This document shows positions 10,940 through 23,600 of a stretch of DNA of 64,000 bases, in pieces. This DNA comes from Pinus tabuliformis (Eukaryota > Streptophyta > Pinopsida > Pinales > Pinaceae). The notes under the pieces were generated by a model. That model had not been told where the DNA came from and made no database searches. It saw only the letters and a list, made by a program, of their open reading frames with translations. Position numbers and translations under genes: made by a program. Within the stretch, counting starts at the first letter, position 1. Each line of letters begins with the position of its first letter. The stretch lies in assembly GCA_031772625.1 (NCBI GenBank), contig CM062816.1, positions 1,670,577,058-1,670,641,057 on the forward strand. The letters are read 5' to 3'.

Positions 10940-11564
10940 GGCTTTCTAGGAAGGTCGGTTGTGTCCGCACTAACGACTCTTTCCGCGTGACACATAGTGA
11001 TACGCTTGGATGCATGTACCATTTCCTAAAGAGATATTATATTTGCATTTTTTATTCTTTTAGTTCTGGTGTGCTCATACTATATGGAATTTTGGACATT
11101 GGTGTAGCTCCAAGTACCAATTCTATAGATAATTCAATGTATTTTTTAGGCAACAACCATAGAATTTTAATAAAATCCTCTTCAAATTCCATAAGAACTA
11201 GGTGGTCCTCCATACTTGGTGCCTAATATTTGGCCACCTCATCCATGTGGGTTGCATAAATTTGGCACCCTCTTCTAAAATTATTTTTCAGTTGCATAGA
11301 TGATATTTTCCTAATATAAATTGGCCTTTGTATTCCCAATAGCCACCTTTGGTACCCTTCTTCATCTAGGAAATCATATGATCCTAGTCGTATTATGTTT
11401 AAATATGAATTTGTATCTAACCTATTTATATTGATGGAAAATTTCTTCACTAGTTCGAATTTTCTTCTTTTATCTCTTGTAGCTAACTGAACCAACCAAG
11501 CCCTGCCATGCTTGGTTTCTCCAAGTTTAACTTTTCAACTAAGATAGGGTTAAGATAACTAGCT
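10940..11564 (-). pseudogene. Minus-strand Ty3/gypsy protease-RT fragment, interrupted by element 2
   Basis: Read from 11564 down: SYLNP and LVEKLNLEK, then WLVQLATRDKRR and INRLDTNSYLNII (the end of the gypsy protease), LGSYDFLDEEG (with the expected GMDWLEKH segment missing), RPIYIRKISSMQL and the pre-RT segment RRGCQIYATHMDE. After a stop near 11224 it continues with EDHLVLMEFE, PYSMSTPELKE and HPSVS, the start of RT. It has several stops and a deletion. The protease active-site part is cut off exactly where the 5' LTR of element 2 starts (11565), which means element 2 landed in this older copy. Confidence 0.65.
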
Positions 11565-12186
11565 TGATCCAGGTGGAGATTGGTGGCCACCTGCCAAGTC
11601 CACCTGGACCCCCACCATTGTTTCTCTCAGCATTTTCAGTTCCTTAATTGTAGCACAACTTACTATTTTTAGCAGTTTTTTGGGTCCTGAACTTCTGGAG
11701 CCATTTTGAGGCCCTAAACGACATTTTTTTTGGAAATCTGGGGGCAACATGGGTCCATGGACCGATGTTGCCCTTCCCAAAGTGATAGTGCTCGAACAGA
11801 TCTTTCTAACGAGCTATTGTACGCGTCAAACAGAGATTGTATGCCAAAGTTACAACCCCGGGAAGTTGATGTACCAATTTACCCAAATGGGGCCCACAAT
11901 TTGGCGTTTCATCTTCTAGGGTTAGGTTTTGGAATGTTAAGGGTTTTTTCATTGTTTCTCAACAATAAATAGGCCTTCAAGCCTCATTTAACACAGTTTA
12001 GAGGCATGTAACCACCACATCTCTTCTCAGAGATAAGCTACCATCGCCCTCGCTGTTTTATTTCCATTACTGTTTGTAAGCATATTCAGTATTTTTACAT
12101 TAATCAAATGAAGTATTATTTCCGCTGCATATATGTGTTTATGGTTATCTCTGTAATTTGTTTCGTTCTTGTTTAAGTCTGGATCA
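11565..12186 (+). repeat. 5' LTR of element 2
   Basis: Length 622 bp, TGATCC to GGATCA. The first 350 bases repeat at 16812 with scattered mismatches (for example CACCTGCC against CACTTGCC). An ATAAATAG TATA-like motif lies near 11965, followed by the R-U5 part. Confidence 0.88.
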
Positions 12187-12187
12187 G

Positions 12188-12199
12188 TGGTATCAGAGC
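12188..12199 (+). other. Primer binding site, initiator-Met tRNA
   Basis: TGGTATCAGAGC is the classic complement of the 3' end of plant initiator-Met tRNA. It sits one base after the 5' LTR and would prime minus-strand synthesis. Confidence 0.9.
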
Positions 12200-12317
12200 G
12201 GTCTGCTTTTTCTCTGTTTTTTCTTGCATGTCCCCAACGAGGTTAGGACATAAGGAGTTAGGGCTTGAACTGGTCGAACCTTTGCGAGACTAGCCTCACA
12301 AATCCCAACCGCCTCCC

Positions 12318-13421
12318 ATGGCAGATGAGAAGAAAGACGAGGGGGCAAGAGATACTATCAAAATCTTGCTCGAAGAAGCCCTCGAGTGACAACGGAACGC
12401 GATGATGGATAGCTTTACCCAGATCCTTCAGCGGCTACCCAGAAGCGACACATCGGCTTCCAGTAGCTACTCTGGAAACGCCACGCCCTTTAAGGTACAA
12501 GTTAATTTTGAAATCCCCATATTCAAGGGTCAGATAGATGCCGATGTCGTAGATAAATGGTTAAATTTGCTAGAGGGTTATTTTTCTGTTCATGAATTTT
12601 CAAGTCGGGAAAAGATTATTTTCGCTCTTCTCAAAGCAACCCCCCACATCAAGGACTGGTGGGAAACCTATTACGAGTAGAAGGATGAAAATACCGGCTC
12701 ACTATTTTCAGCTGCACCCACCTAGAATTCATTCCGGGATGCCATCAAGGAGCAGTACTACCCTGTCAGAAGCTATGAGGATGAATACATAAAGTGGACC
12801 ACGCTGCGGCAGGGAAGGGACCAAGAAGTGCCAGAGTTCACCAATCTTTTCCATACCCTTCGCACAAAGTTGGGTATCAAGGATACAGAGAAGCATTTGA
12901 TACTCAAATACCGTGGATACTTGCACAAGTACATCCAGGAAGAAATATAATTCCTGAACATCTCCTCGCACGGCACAACATATCGATATGCCGTCAAGGT
13001 CGAGCAGAAGCTTAAACAAAAGAAGCGAGACTTTGGATCTACGAATTTGAAGCAAGGGAAAGGTGCCCCTAAACCACAGAACAAAGGACAAAGCCAAGGC
13101 GGGGTAGCCCAAGACAACCCGCCAAAGCTGCAAGCAAAGAACAACGCCACGAAGCCGAAAAAGGACACAGGAAAATGGTGTGAATTCCATAAGAGCTCCA
13201 CTCACAACACAAGTGAGTGTGGGGCCAAGCAGTCACTGGTGGCTGAGCTAAAGGTTTCAAAATCAGATGCATGTTCTGACTCTAAGTCAGAACCCGACAA
13301 GGGGAATGACAAAGGGAAGCAGATCATTGATGCGGATCCCAACACCACTGTTGCTACCGCCAAGATCCAGAAAAATGAACCCGAAGATCTAGAGGAGGAG
13401 GATCGTCTCTTCCACTCCTAG
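12318..13421 (+). pseudogene. gag: Gag of element 2, with in-frame stops
   Basis: The ATG at 12318 (MADEKKDEGARD) opens a frame that can be followed to 13421 in spite of stops at 12387 (TGA), 12678 (TAG), 12723 (TAG) and 12948 (TAA). The gag domain shows VNFEIPIFKGQIDAD, WLNLLEGYFSVHEFS and WWETYYE. A basic, Gln-rich linker precedes the zinc-knuckle variant C-x2-H-x4-H-x4-C at about 13177 (WCEFHKSSTHNTSEC), in which His replaces the second Cys; this variant looks regular for the family because all four ligands are spaced correctly. Confidence 0.82.
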
Positions 13422-13950
13422 ATGTGGGTAAAGGGCTCCCCACTATAGTTCATTGTCGATAGCGGGAGCCAAAAGAACCTCATTTCGGCAGAGGTCATGA
13501 AGCGATTGGGCCTACCGACCACAACACATCCACAACCGTACACCATCGTGTGGCTTCACCAAGGACGGGATCTTTGTGTGAGCCAACAGTGTCGCCTTCT
13601 ATACAACATCAAGCCCTTCACAGATGAGGTATTGTGTGACGTTGCTCCCCTTAAAGTTTGTGATGTATTATTAGGACAACCATACTTGTGGAAGCGACAT
13701 GGTGTGTATGAATCAAGGCCCAATGATGTTATTATTACATTGGGAAATAAGTTGTACAGGATACGAGAGGTAGCACCACCTACCGCCATCTCTTTCATTA
13801 CTGCAAAACAATGCAGTAAGCTAATTTCCAAAACCGGGAAATTTGTTTTTCTGATGATATGCCCTCAAGGAAAGAAGAAGATAGTGGCCACAGCCTCCAA
13901 ACAGGGCCCCTCTGCACGACAACTACAAATGGACAAGGTCGTGGAGGAGT
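13422..13950 (+). pseudogene. Aspartic protease of element 2
   Basis: The catalytic motif FIVDSGSQ is intact at about 13450-13472, just after a TAG stop at 13446. The block CDVLLGQPYLWKR follows near 13660. The frame is the same as that of gag, so this was one gag-pol ORF. From 13497 the frame stays open into RT. Confidence 0.78.
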
Positions 13951-15290
13951 ACGAGGACATCTTCACCTCCCCCGCAGGGGTTCCTCTGCACTATCAGGTC
14001 AAGCACTCCATCGATTTGACCCCAGGTGTGCCGCTACCCAATGGACCAATTTATCAGCGCTCCGTTCTGGAGAACGATGAAATCAAGAGGCAAATTCAGG
14101 AGCTGCTGCACAAAGGTCACATCCGTCCGAGTTCATCACCTAGTGGGAGCCCGATTGTGTTGGTACAGAAGAAGGATGGGACTTGGAGACTCTGTATTGA
14201 CTATCAGGCGCTGAACAAGATCACTGTCCATAATAGGTACCCGATCCCGTGGATTGATGACCTCCTGGACCAACTAAAGGGGGAAAAATATTTCAGCAAG
14301 ATCGATCTGAAGTTAGGATATCACCAGGTACCAATCGAACCCTCTGAAGTGTGGAAGACCATGTTCAAAGCCAAGGAGGGCCTTTTTGAATGGTTAGTTA
14401 TGCCTTTCGGATTGACGAATGCTCCTGCAACCTTCATGAGGCTAATGGATGACATCTTGCGGCCATTCACCAACTCATTTGTAGTGGTATACTTGGATGA
14501 CATTCTGATCTTCAGCCAGAGTTGGGAAGAGCACCTCCACCACATCCGACAGGTTCTCCAAACACTGTGGCAACAAAAGCTATGTGCCAATTTGGAGAAA
14601 TGCACTTTTGGCATGACCCAGGTTCAGTATCTGGGATACATTATTGATGAATAGGGGGTGCATGTGGATCTAACCAAGATCCAAGTCATTCGAGATTTGC
14701 CATCTCCAACCACTCTAATAGAGCTCCGCATCTTTCTAGGTCTTGCCAACTTCTATCGTAGGTTTGTGTTGGGGTTTTCTCATATCACTTGGCCCTTGAG
14801 TCAAGTCACCAAGGGAGGAGCGAAAGCAAAATTCTTTTGGTCTGAATCTCAACAGAAGGCATTCATAGAGTTGAAAGATCGCCTCTGCTCGGCACCAGTG
14901 CTTGCGTTACCAGATTTACAACAACCATTTGAGGTCGAGACAGATGCCTCTGACTATGCTATTGGGGCAATCCTTACCCAACATGGGCATCCAGTGGCAT
15001 ATCACAGTGAAACACTTTCAGACACAGTCCGGAAGTATCCCACTTATGATAAAGAGATGTATTCCATTGTGCAGGCCTGCCGACAATGGAAGCATTACAT
15101 TTTGGGGAAGGAAACGATCATCCACACAGACCACCAACCCCTGCAGTTCATACAGACCCAAGGGAAATTGCAAAATGATCGCCATCAGAAGTGGTCTACA
15201 TACCTACAACAGTTCCATTTGAATATCAAGTATAAGAAGGGCAGCACCAATAATGTTGCAGATTGCCTCAGTCGAACACCGATCATGGCG
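13951..15290 (+). pseudogene. Reverse transcriptase and RNase H of element 2
   Basis: RT shows [36 protein letters not shown] and the catalytic VVYLDDILIFS at about 14485. A TAG at 14652 lies inside RT, after YLGYIIDE; the same frame continues from 14655. RNase H begins near 14930 and keeps all three acidic positions: TDASD, YDKEMYSIV and IHTDHQPL. It ends with NNVADCLSR at about 15270. Apart from the TAG the domain sequence looks well preserved. Confidence 0.85.
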
Positions 15291-16800
15291 TTAACCACCG
15301 TGCTCAACTCTTGTGGGCACAAGACTTCTGATTGGCCACTTTTCTACAAAAGCGACCCAGAATTTGGCCACACATACCAGACACCCTTGGAGGGTCGGAA
15401 TGTTCTAGATTTTCACCTCCAGGATGCCCTGTTATGCCACTTGGGTCACCTTTGTGTTCCTTCAAGCGAGCGTGCCAAGATGATTTGCGAAGCACACTAC
15501 AGTCGGGCTGCTGGGAATTTCGGGGTCGAGAAAATGGTGGCAGTACTGCAAAAGTATTTCTATTGGATGAATCTTCGACAGGATGTCGGGAAGTACATCA
15601 AATCATGTACTGCTTGTGCCAACGCCAAACCAACCATCAAGAAGCAAGGCCTTTATATCCCACTGCCTACCCCTAGTCGACCTTGGGAATCCATCTCCAT
15701 GGATTACATGTCAGGCCTTCCTTCCACTAAGCAAGGAAATGACTGTGTTTTTGTGGTCGTTGAAAGGTTCTCGAAGATGGCCATTATGGCGGCCTGCAAG
15801 AAGAATATCACACCAGAAGCCACTGCTAAACTCTTCTTTGAACAAGTGTGGGTGCACTTTGGGATCCCACAGTCATCATCTTAGATCGGGATAGTCAGTT
15901 CCTCAGTACATTTTGGTCCAGTCTTTGGTCAATGTTGGACACAAAACTCACTAAGTCCACAGCCTTCCATCCTCAAACTGATGGTGAGATAGAGGTTGTC
16001 AATAGAATGATTGTACACATTCTGTGCATGTACAACTCAAAGCATCCACGCACATGGGACGAGAGCCTCTCTTATGTTCAGCACAGCTACAACCGACCTC
16101 TTCATAGCTTGACTGGCCACAGCCCTTTTCAGCTGGACTTGGGATTCCAGCCACTATTCCCCATTGATGTGGCCATGCCACTTACAACTACTCACACAGA
16201 TTCGTCTCATGTCCAGTCCGAACAGACAAGGCAACCAGCTTCATTGAGCACATCCAACATATTCGCCAGCAGGTCCATGACATTCTGGAGAAATCAAATG
16301 CTAAGTATAAGCAGCGACATGATCAAAATCGGGTGCCACACAAGTTTCAGGTGGGCGACAAAGTCTGGTTACATTTGCAAAAGGAACGCCTTTCTGGAGC
16401 ATATCGGAAACTAAGACCACTCTGATATGGTCCTTACACCATTACTAAGGCTGTGGGAGACAATGCATTTGAGCTCAGCATTCCCCCATTCCTTGGCCTG
16501 CACCCAGTGTTCAATGTGGACCGCTTTCGGCCATACTTTCCACCATTACTAGACACATCCGCCATTGCAGAACAACTCACATCCACAGAATTAAATCCAT
16601 ATTGCATGGAACAAGCTGCAACTGATCGAATCATGGACACACAGATAAAGAACACTCGCCAACAGAATATCCAACTGTATCGGGTTGTCAAAGTAGGCCA
16701 ACTCCTTCACCAGGGCAAGTGGCTCACCAGGGACCAAGTTTATCAAAAGTTTCCTCATCTCATGGAGGAACTCAACGCAATGGGGACCATTGCTTCCTAA
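15291..16800 (+). pseudogene. Integrase of element 2 with chromodomain-like tail
   Basis: The zinc finger reads HYSRAAGNFG, so its second His is Asn, while the CTAC Cys pair remains. The triad is Asp in SMDYMSG (about 15700), Asp in LDRDSQF (about 15885) and Glu in QTDGEIEVVN (about 15990). A frameshift near 15870 and another near 16215 move the frame; a TGA at about 16422 replaces the Trp normally found in LWYGPYTI. The last 60 residues (DRIMDTQI, LYRVVKVGQLLHQGKWLTR) have the length and pattern of a diverged chromodomain, which would steer insertion; that identification is tentative. Confidence 0.75.
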
Positions 16801-16811
16801 GGGGGGAGGAA
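16799..16811 (+). other. Polypurine tract of element 2
   Basis: AAGGGGGGAGGAA lies directly before the TGATCC that opens the 3' LTR. Confidence 0.85.
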
Positions 16812-17172
16812 TGATCCAGGTGGAGATTGGTGGCCACTTGCCAAGTCCACCTGGACCCCCACCATTATTTCTCTCAATATTTTCAGTTCCTTAATTGTAG
16901 CACAACTTACTATTTTTAGTAGTTTTTCGGGTCCTGAACTTCCAGAGCCATTTTGAGGCCCTAAATGACGTTTTTTGGAAAATATGGGGGCAACATGGGT
17001 CCATGGACCGATGTTTCCCTTCCCAAAGTGATAGTGCTCAGACAGATCTTTCTAACGAGCTATTGTACGCGTCAAACGGAGATCGTATGCCAAAGTTATG
17101 ACCCCGGGAAGTTGATGTACCAATTTACCCAAATGGGGCCCACAGTTTGGCGTTTCATATTCTAGGGTTTCA
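16812..17172 (+). repeat. Truncated 3' LTR of element 2
   Basis: It matches the first 360 bases of the 5' LTR and then ends abruptly after CTAGGGTTT. The next bases contain a second copy of a 17-base word from within the LTR (17112-17128 and 17175-17191), the kind of filler often left by end-joining repair. The TATA, R and U5 parts are missing. Confidence 0.85.
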
Positions 17173-18852
17173 GTTTGATGTACCAATTTACTCCAATTTC
17201 CCTTGTTTTGTCACAACACGCTATTTCCAATTTCCTGATTAAATACAAATTTAAATTTTGAATTAAGCTCCATGGTTGGGTTCTATAGTCTCCTATCTTT
17301 CCATTAACCACTTCAACACCCAAATATGAGCTCTATTTTTCAAGTTACACCCTTTTGACTTGATCATATTCCCTATTTTTCCTTCATATAGTTTCAGCCA
17401 TATCTCCCTCATATTAATTTGTTTCATGATTTCTTCATGTCATTGGAAAGCTCTCCTCGAGCTCTTTTATCTAAGCCCCGAACATTGGTATAAACGATTT
17501 ATGTGATTTTTTGCAGCCTGAAAACATTGTTTAGTACCTCAAAAATTCACTATAACCGAATGACATGTAAATTAAAAAAAAAAAATCACAAAACATTGCT
17601 AAATTTGTGGTCAATTTATTCCTGTGGACCAACCAAATGCACTTGTAATTGTATCTGGTAACTCTTTCAATCATACTAACTCCTATGTGCACCTCTTGTT
17701 TCCTTGAGAAATAACTAACTTGCTACACCTTTGGTTTTTCTCAATTCTCATTAGGCTTGAACTACCTTGTGTCAACTCCCTCGACACTTGGCATGCATAC
17801 ATTCTTCCACTTTACATTCATCAAGGCCCTTTGCCTCTTTTTGGGTGTAATTTTCAAAATCTCTCTAAGTCCTTTGACTGGTGATGTCACTAATGAAATC
17901 ATCATGACAATATGCTGACATGGAAGGCCATATCATCTGTCCATCCCATTTTCCATCTTAGCATCACCTACTCCCTTATGCCTACATGCCTCTACAATAG
18001 TTGCTTACTTGTCCACCAAGTCACCTTCTTGTTATGCATCATGTTATCATGTGATACCACCTCAATGAAAACCACCAATAAAGCAAACCAAGCTTGCCCC
18101 CCCGGGTAGTGGTTTCAAATTTTGGGGAAGGGGGCTCCACAATTAATCTCCATCATTGATTGGGGGTGGGCAGTTGGGAACAAATCCCAACTATGACCCC
18201 CCCACCTCCCGTTAAACATTGACTATAAGGGAGGCCCCAAAGTCAATATCAACTATCGATCAATTATGATTAGCCATTGATTTGGAATGGTTAGGTGGAA
18301 ATAACTTCCCACCATGTTGCCCCTGTTAAACTTCAATCATGAGGGGGGCATTGCAGTTGATCTCAACAGTTGGATCATGCATCACTAAGGTTAATTATTG
18401 TCCCTGTCTTTAACCATAAGCATCCAAGAAATCGGGTCTTTGTTACCCATTTTTCCAAACAATATGCTAGCATAGTAATAGTGCCATCTTCGAGCCATAT
18501 ATTTGGTCCCTCTGTTGCATGCCAATTTTTTACATAGGAAAAAACCTTTACCTGTGCATTCCCATGTTTTGCAAACATATCCCATAACAACAATAATCCA
18601 CGAATTCTCTATAATTCATAAATTCAACCAATTCCAAGCCTAAAATCATTCAGATGAAGGTTAAAATTGGAATTTTTTAACATTTTGGCATCATTTCCCC
18701 CAAATTCCTAAGAAATTTCCCTAGTTCCACTGGGGATTTTTTCAAACACTTGGAAATAATCCTTATGCTTGTATTTTGTTAAACACTTCACCTACAACCT
18801 TCATACAACCATATATGCACTTGGCCCATACATGCCCAATGTTACAACTGAG
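17173..18852 (-). other. Non-coding region next to a minus-strand LTR element
   Basis: No gag or pol motif could be read on either strand. A GC-richer part at 18090-18370 contains three loosely repeated blocks around ATCA-TTGATTGG-GGGTGG and CCCCCC runs. Because a minus-strand primer site lies at its right end, it is probably the internal start of a non-autonomous or deleted LTR element. Confidence 0.4.
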
Positions 18853-18864
18853 GCTTTGATACCA
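18853..18864 (-). other. Primer binding site (minus strand)
   Basis: On the minus strand it reads TGGTATCAAAGC, one base from the initiator-Met site. Two bases separate it from an LTR end reading CATTACA (18873-18867). Confidence 0.65.
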
Positions 18865-18866
18865 CT

Positions 18867-19800
18867 TGTAATGTCCCCTAGCCAACTATTGGCCTAATCT
18901 AGCCTCATGTTGAGGCTCAATTTCATGTTAGTTACCCCGAGCAACCTGTATTCTAAAAAGTTTCCCTTTTATTGGAAAGATTTGTCTACTAAAATGCATG
19001 CTAAATACAATACACATGCAAAAGCATATTCTAGCATGATTCTTAAACTGAGAATTTAGTTACATTTCACTTGCATATATAATTTTTGTAATGAAAATAA
19101 ATACAGAAGTTCAATAATTATTTTTAATCTATGCCCAACTAGCTGCAAACCTTCGATGTTCCAATGAGACATAAACCATTCTCTTCATTTTCTCTCAAAA
19201 ATGGGTCACCCTTGAGCTGGGGCTTTGACTCCATGGCATCATCTTTCCCAAATCCTAGAACATGCTCAATATCATCAACCAACCAAGGTACCAAACCTAT
19301 AAGCCTCCAACTAGTAGGCTCACATTGCCCAAAAGCCTTATATCAACTAGCAAGGGATGTTCCAAAGTCTTGCAACTCCAAGATTTCCATTTCCCTCATG
19401 GGTCTTATATACACTCACATAGATAAGGTACCAAACTTGGTAGCCTCCAAACAATAGACTCACATTCCCCATTAGCCCGAACCTAAGTTGTGAGCACCCT
19501 TATCTACACTTGTAATCCCTTGGGTTGTGCCACCAACTTTTAGGGTGCCTTAGCTGAACAAGAATGTTCGAGAGTCTTGTCTCTTCCAAGAGTTCCACTA
19601 CCCTCACTAGTATTCTAGGTTTAGATCTCATTCCAAGGCAAGGCAAGGCAAGGAGAATCGGGCAGATCCGCCATAAGCAGTTCCAGATCCAGATTATGAT
19701 GTTGATCCAGTAGATTAAGCGAGTGGAAATCCAGTGAAACCTGCGTATGCTACATCCTATTTCAACCAATTGCTATTTCAGGATTAAAAGAAAGAAAATA
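18867..19800 (-). repeat. Probable LTR of a minus-strand element (outer end not located)
   Basis: The inner end TGTAATGTCCCC abuts the primer site, as an LTR should. The block GGTACCAAAC-TAGCCTCCAA-CTCACATT occurs twice (about 19286 and 19428), so the LTR has an internal duplication. A short CAAGG repeat lies at 19637-19655. I could not find the matching outer end with certainty, so the right limit is approximate. Confidence 0.4.
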
Positions 19801-21331
19801 ATTACATTCTTAAATCCCTTTCTTCGCCCTGATTTCCATTAAGCTGAAAACTTCCAGGAATCTCTTACTCAAAACTGCTTAGGATTGTGTTTGATGTAGC
19901 AATAACATTAATGAATCTAGAAATATTTTCATGGTTAATAATTTTATTGTGGTGTTTTTTTTTCACAATGATGCTTTTTCATAGGGTGCATGTACTATTT
20001 GCAGAAATTTTTAAAAGAACTCAATTTCAGAGAGAGTTTTGTCTTGCCAGGAACTCTATCTAGCGTGAAGAGTTGCTAAATTTTATTTCAACCCAAGGCT
20101 GAATAATCATATCCCGCCCAGGGAATGGGCTTGGTAACTTAGTATTCTGTGTTTTTGTGTTGTAATATTTAGATGTGGGGATGCACGCATTCCAACTGTG
20201 GTTTTGTGGTTCTATGTTGCAAGATTTAGAGGTGCCTATAATGTCATGAAAATCAACCATAATTGATTTTATTCCTTTAACTGTGTTGTAATTACGAGAT
20301 TGACCACTTCCTCATTGTCTCGTCTTTTGCTCACAGGGATGATGTTGAGGTGCAACGCAACATACATAAGTGTATGAGACACTTCTTCGAATTGTAGTTA
20401 TTTATTAGCCCCAGGTTGTCCCGAGGTACCTATCGCTGCTGCAGTCACCACAGTCCAAGTATGCAAATCTTCTCGTCTTAATTCTGCTACCACACTCCAG
20501 GTATGTTGATCTTCTCGTGTTAATTTTGAAGGGGTATTATCAGGAAGAACCTATAAACAAACAGAGAATCATAATATTCATAACAAAATGTAACTAACTA
20601 ATAACATGTAACTAATTAATTATTGCCAAGCCTCTTCCAGATATCCATCTATCAATTCTTCTCTTTAAACCCATGGAAATCCTAATATCCATCGATTCAT
20701 TCTAAACCTGTGAAAACTTGTTTATAGCTAATAGCGAGGGCTTGAAGACTGAGTAAATACCACACTTGTTTATAGCTAATAGCCAGGCCCTGAAGAATAA
20801 GTACCTCCTTGAAATGATGGGCGGCTTAATTTTGTATTTTATAAAAAAATTAAAATACCCTAGTATCAAAAGGATAACAGAAGCTTTAGAATACAAGAAT
20901 CAACTCCATGAATTCCATGGCAATTGCAGTGCTCATATTAATGATTACACAGTTTTTGCAGTGCAGTTGAGGTCGTGTAAATTGTTGTGAAAATAAACAA
21001 GTATATTAAGATTGAATGAATATTACCAAGATAGTACTTGAAAGTTATATATGTAATAGGTAGTTAAGTTTCTATTCTATTAAAGATTTTCAAAAGAGAA
21101 AAAAGGTAAATAAATCATTGTTTAATTTATCTTAATATAAATTTAAAAATAAAAAAATAGAAATAGTTAAAATTATTTTTTAATTTAATAGAAAAATAAA
21201 TAAATTTAATAATAATAATTTAATTTATAATTATGTTTAAATTAGTTCTAGTTGTATGGCACATGTTTCGTGTCCCAACTAAATAGACTAGTTAGACTAG
21301 TTATAAACTAATGTTTGTATCATTTATAAAA
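19801..21331. other. Intergenic DNA without recognisable genes
   Basis: It becomes very AT-rich from 20990. A short direct repeat, CTTGTTTATAGCTAATAG, occurs at about 20718 and 20766. Nothing else is supportable. Confidence 0.4.
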
Positions 21332-21455
21332 AAGGTATATTATTTAGTGAAATGATGATAATATGTACAAATAAATATATTCTCAGTAAAATTAAGGTAT
21401 ATTATTTAGTGAAATGATGATAATATGTACAAATAAATATATTCTCAGTAAAATT
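21332..21455. repeat. Tandem duplication, 62-bp period
   Basis: Two near-identical copies start AAGGTATATTATTTAG at 21332 and 21394. Confidence 0.85.
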
Positions 21456-21493
21456 AAAAATATTTTTTTTACAGTTACAATCAAACTAGACAC

Positions 21494-21592
21494 CAAATTA
21501 ATGTATTAAATCTTATTATCTACGAAATAACAAATCAAAATTCAAATTAATGTATTAAATCTTATTATCTATGAAATAACAAATCAAAATTT
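21494..21592. repeat. Tandem duplication, 49-bp period
   Basis: Two copies start CAAATTAATGTATTAAATC at 21494 and 21543 and differ by single bases. Confidence 0.85.
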
Positions 21593-23600
21593 AAATTTTA
21601 ATGAGTATCCTCCTTAAAAAAAACATTCTTTATCAGTAAACTTACTCAAATTATATATTCAAATATAATCAAAATATTTAAATTTTATCAAATAAAATAA
21701 AATAAAATAAAAATTAATATATGAAAAATACTGAAACATTGGTGCAAAATCTATTCTTTTATAAATATTTTATAATATTTCTATTTTAAAATATTTGGGA
21801 ATAATTCTACGCTCTTCATTATTTATAAATCCTCTGTCATATTTCTATCACTATTAAAGAAGTTGTTTGGTATATAGTTGAAAAACAAGTTCTTATGAAG
21901 AAGTTGTTATTTATAGTTAAACAAGAAAGGTGGTTAATCTCAGAAAAACGTGCTTCGCCATGGTTAACTATTCCGGAAAATTCCATCAATCTCCTATAAC
22001 ACGTAAGAGTGGAACGCTTATGCAGTTTTGGACTACATGCCAAGAGAATCCCATAACCAAAGTTTAGTAGTGTTTCAAGATTGTAGAGGGTGCCTTAGAA
22101 AGATGAGAGTGGAACGCTTATGCAGGTTGACTGAATGCCATTAGAATCCCATAACCAACCAATAGTAAAGTAGCAGGCCATCTCCAACTAGAAAATATCA
22201 AATCTCAAAAAGCCAAGACAGAACAGAACATATACAAAGGTCTAAAAGGCCAGAGCTATATATTTCCAGAGCGAGGTATATATTTCCAGAGCAATATATT
22301 TCCAGTACAGCAATTGACCAAAATTGCATGAAATATATAGGTATAACTAATTAAATTCCCAAGAAAGCATGTGTTTTAAAACTAATATTTCAATGGAAAC
22401 AATGAATAGTGTGGAAAATTTGTGCACATAACAAACTTAAATAATGACAGTAAAAAACTTGATGAAAGAATCTTGCTATTTCTAACCATTTTTATGTTAC
22501 CTCATTTTTTTCCATTCATCAGGACTTGGAGCTAGTCTTCTCATGACTAATGTATGAAGAGTCCAGAATGGGAGTGCATGAATCAACAAAGAAAGTAGAA
22601 GAGTCCAGAATGGGAGTGCATGAATCAACAAAGAAAGTAGAGAAACCAGAGAATTACAAAACTGCAAGATGTAGAGAATTACAAATTTGTAAGATGAACC
22701 TTGCCATAACTTGCGCCCTTTCGTAACTAATTTCCCCCGCTGACTCAGATTACACGATAATCGACCACCTGTTCTGGACGATAGAATCCAATCGCTAGTC
22801 AAAAGAAAGAATCAACCCAAGGTTGGGATGGATAATAAACTTGCTAGCTGACTTGTAGATAGCACTAGAGTTGCATGCATGCAGATAGACATGTGGCAGA
22901 TACAAAACTTTGCCCCAACTGGACTTTGGATAAAATGAACTTTGGATAAAATGAAGGCACGAAAAAATCACTGCTGCCCGAACTTTGGATATAAAATGAA
23001 GTACCACAATATTTTCGTCTCGGGCCACGTGAAGGCCGTAATAAGAGGTAGAATATTTTTCAAAGGAAAACTTTGGTTAAAATTTCAGTGAATGACATTG
23101 TCAGCGTTAAACTTTGGTTAAAATACGTATAGGCGGAAAAAAAATTGGTCAAAAGAGGAATTAATGCAGGGTCAACGATCAATCGATCGCTATAGTCCTG
23201 CTAAAGGCAGGGACTAATAAGTATGGCTTGAATGAGTGGAATGGGCACATGATATTTTTCACAATTGATGAGGTAGATGAAAATGATTATATGCCCATTC
23301 TCATAGTCCAGGCACGTTGAGAAGAAACACATGTAATAAGCAATATGAGAGTTTTATCTTTCTCGCAATTGTAAGAATTTGAGTGATGTTAATGAACATT
23401 TTAGACCTAATGTGAGACTAGGGTTTGAAAATGTGATAATAACACATTATATTTCAATGTAACTTACTAGATCTTGATGATGTAGAAATTTCTTTGTCTC
23501 GTTTGAAATAATGATAAAACTATACTTAATTAAACAAAACTCCAATTTAACATGAATAATACTTTGTAAATGAATTGTACTCTATGTAGGGATATTTTTC
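21593..23600. other. AT-rich intergenic DNA with small duplications
   Basis: GAGTCCAGAATGGGAGTGC occurs at about 22559 and 22601 (42-bp tandem duplication, 22557-22640). AACTTTGGATAAAATG and AACTTTGGTTAAAAT words recur at 22920-23125. No gene is recognisable. Confidence 0.5.

Larger units (their letters stand above)
11565..17172 (+). mobile_element. Element 2: Ty3/gypsy LTR retrotransposon with truncated 3' LTR
   Basis: Two LTR copies flank a gag-pol region of about 4.6 kb. The 5' LTR has perfect 6-base inverted ends (TGATCC and GGATCA). An initiator-Met primer site and a polypurine tract complete the structure. Gag, protease, RT, RNase H and most of integrase lie in one frame, broken by at least seven in-frame stops; the integrase end has two frameshifts. 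The 3' LTR stops after about 361 of 622 bp, so the right target duplication is lost. Confidence 0.9.

Noticed and set aside
11730-11972. Short ORF in the LTR of element 2
   Set aside because: It lies entirely within non-coding LTR sequence, and the copy in the 3' LTR does not preserve it.
13497-14654. Independent start of a pol gene at 13497
   Set aside because: The ATG is inside the protease after the active site; the same frame can be followed from gag through stop codons.
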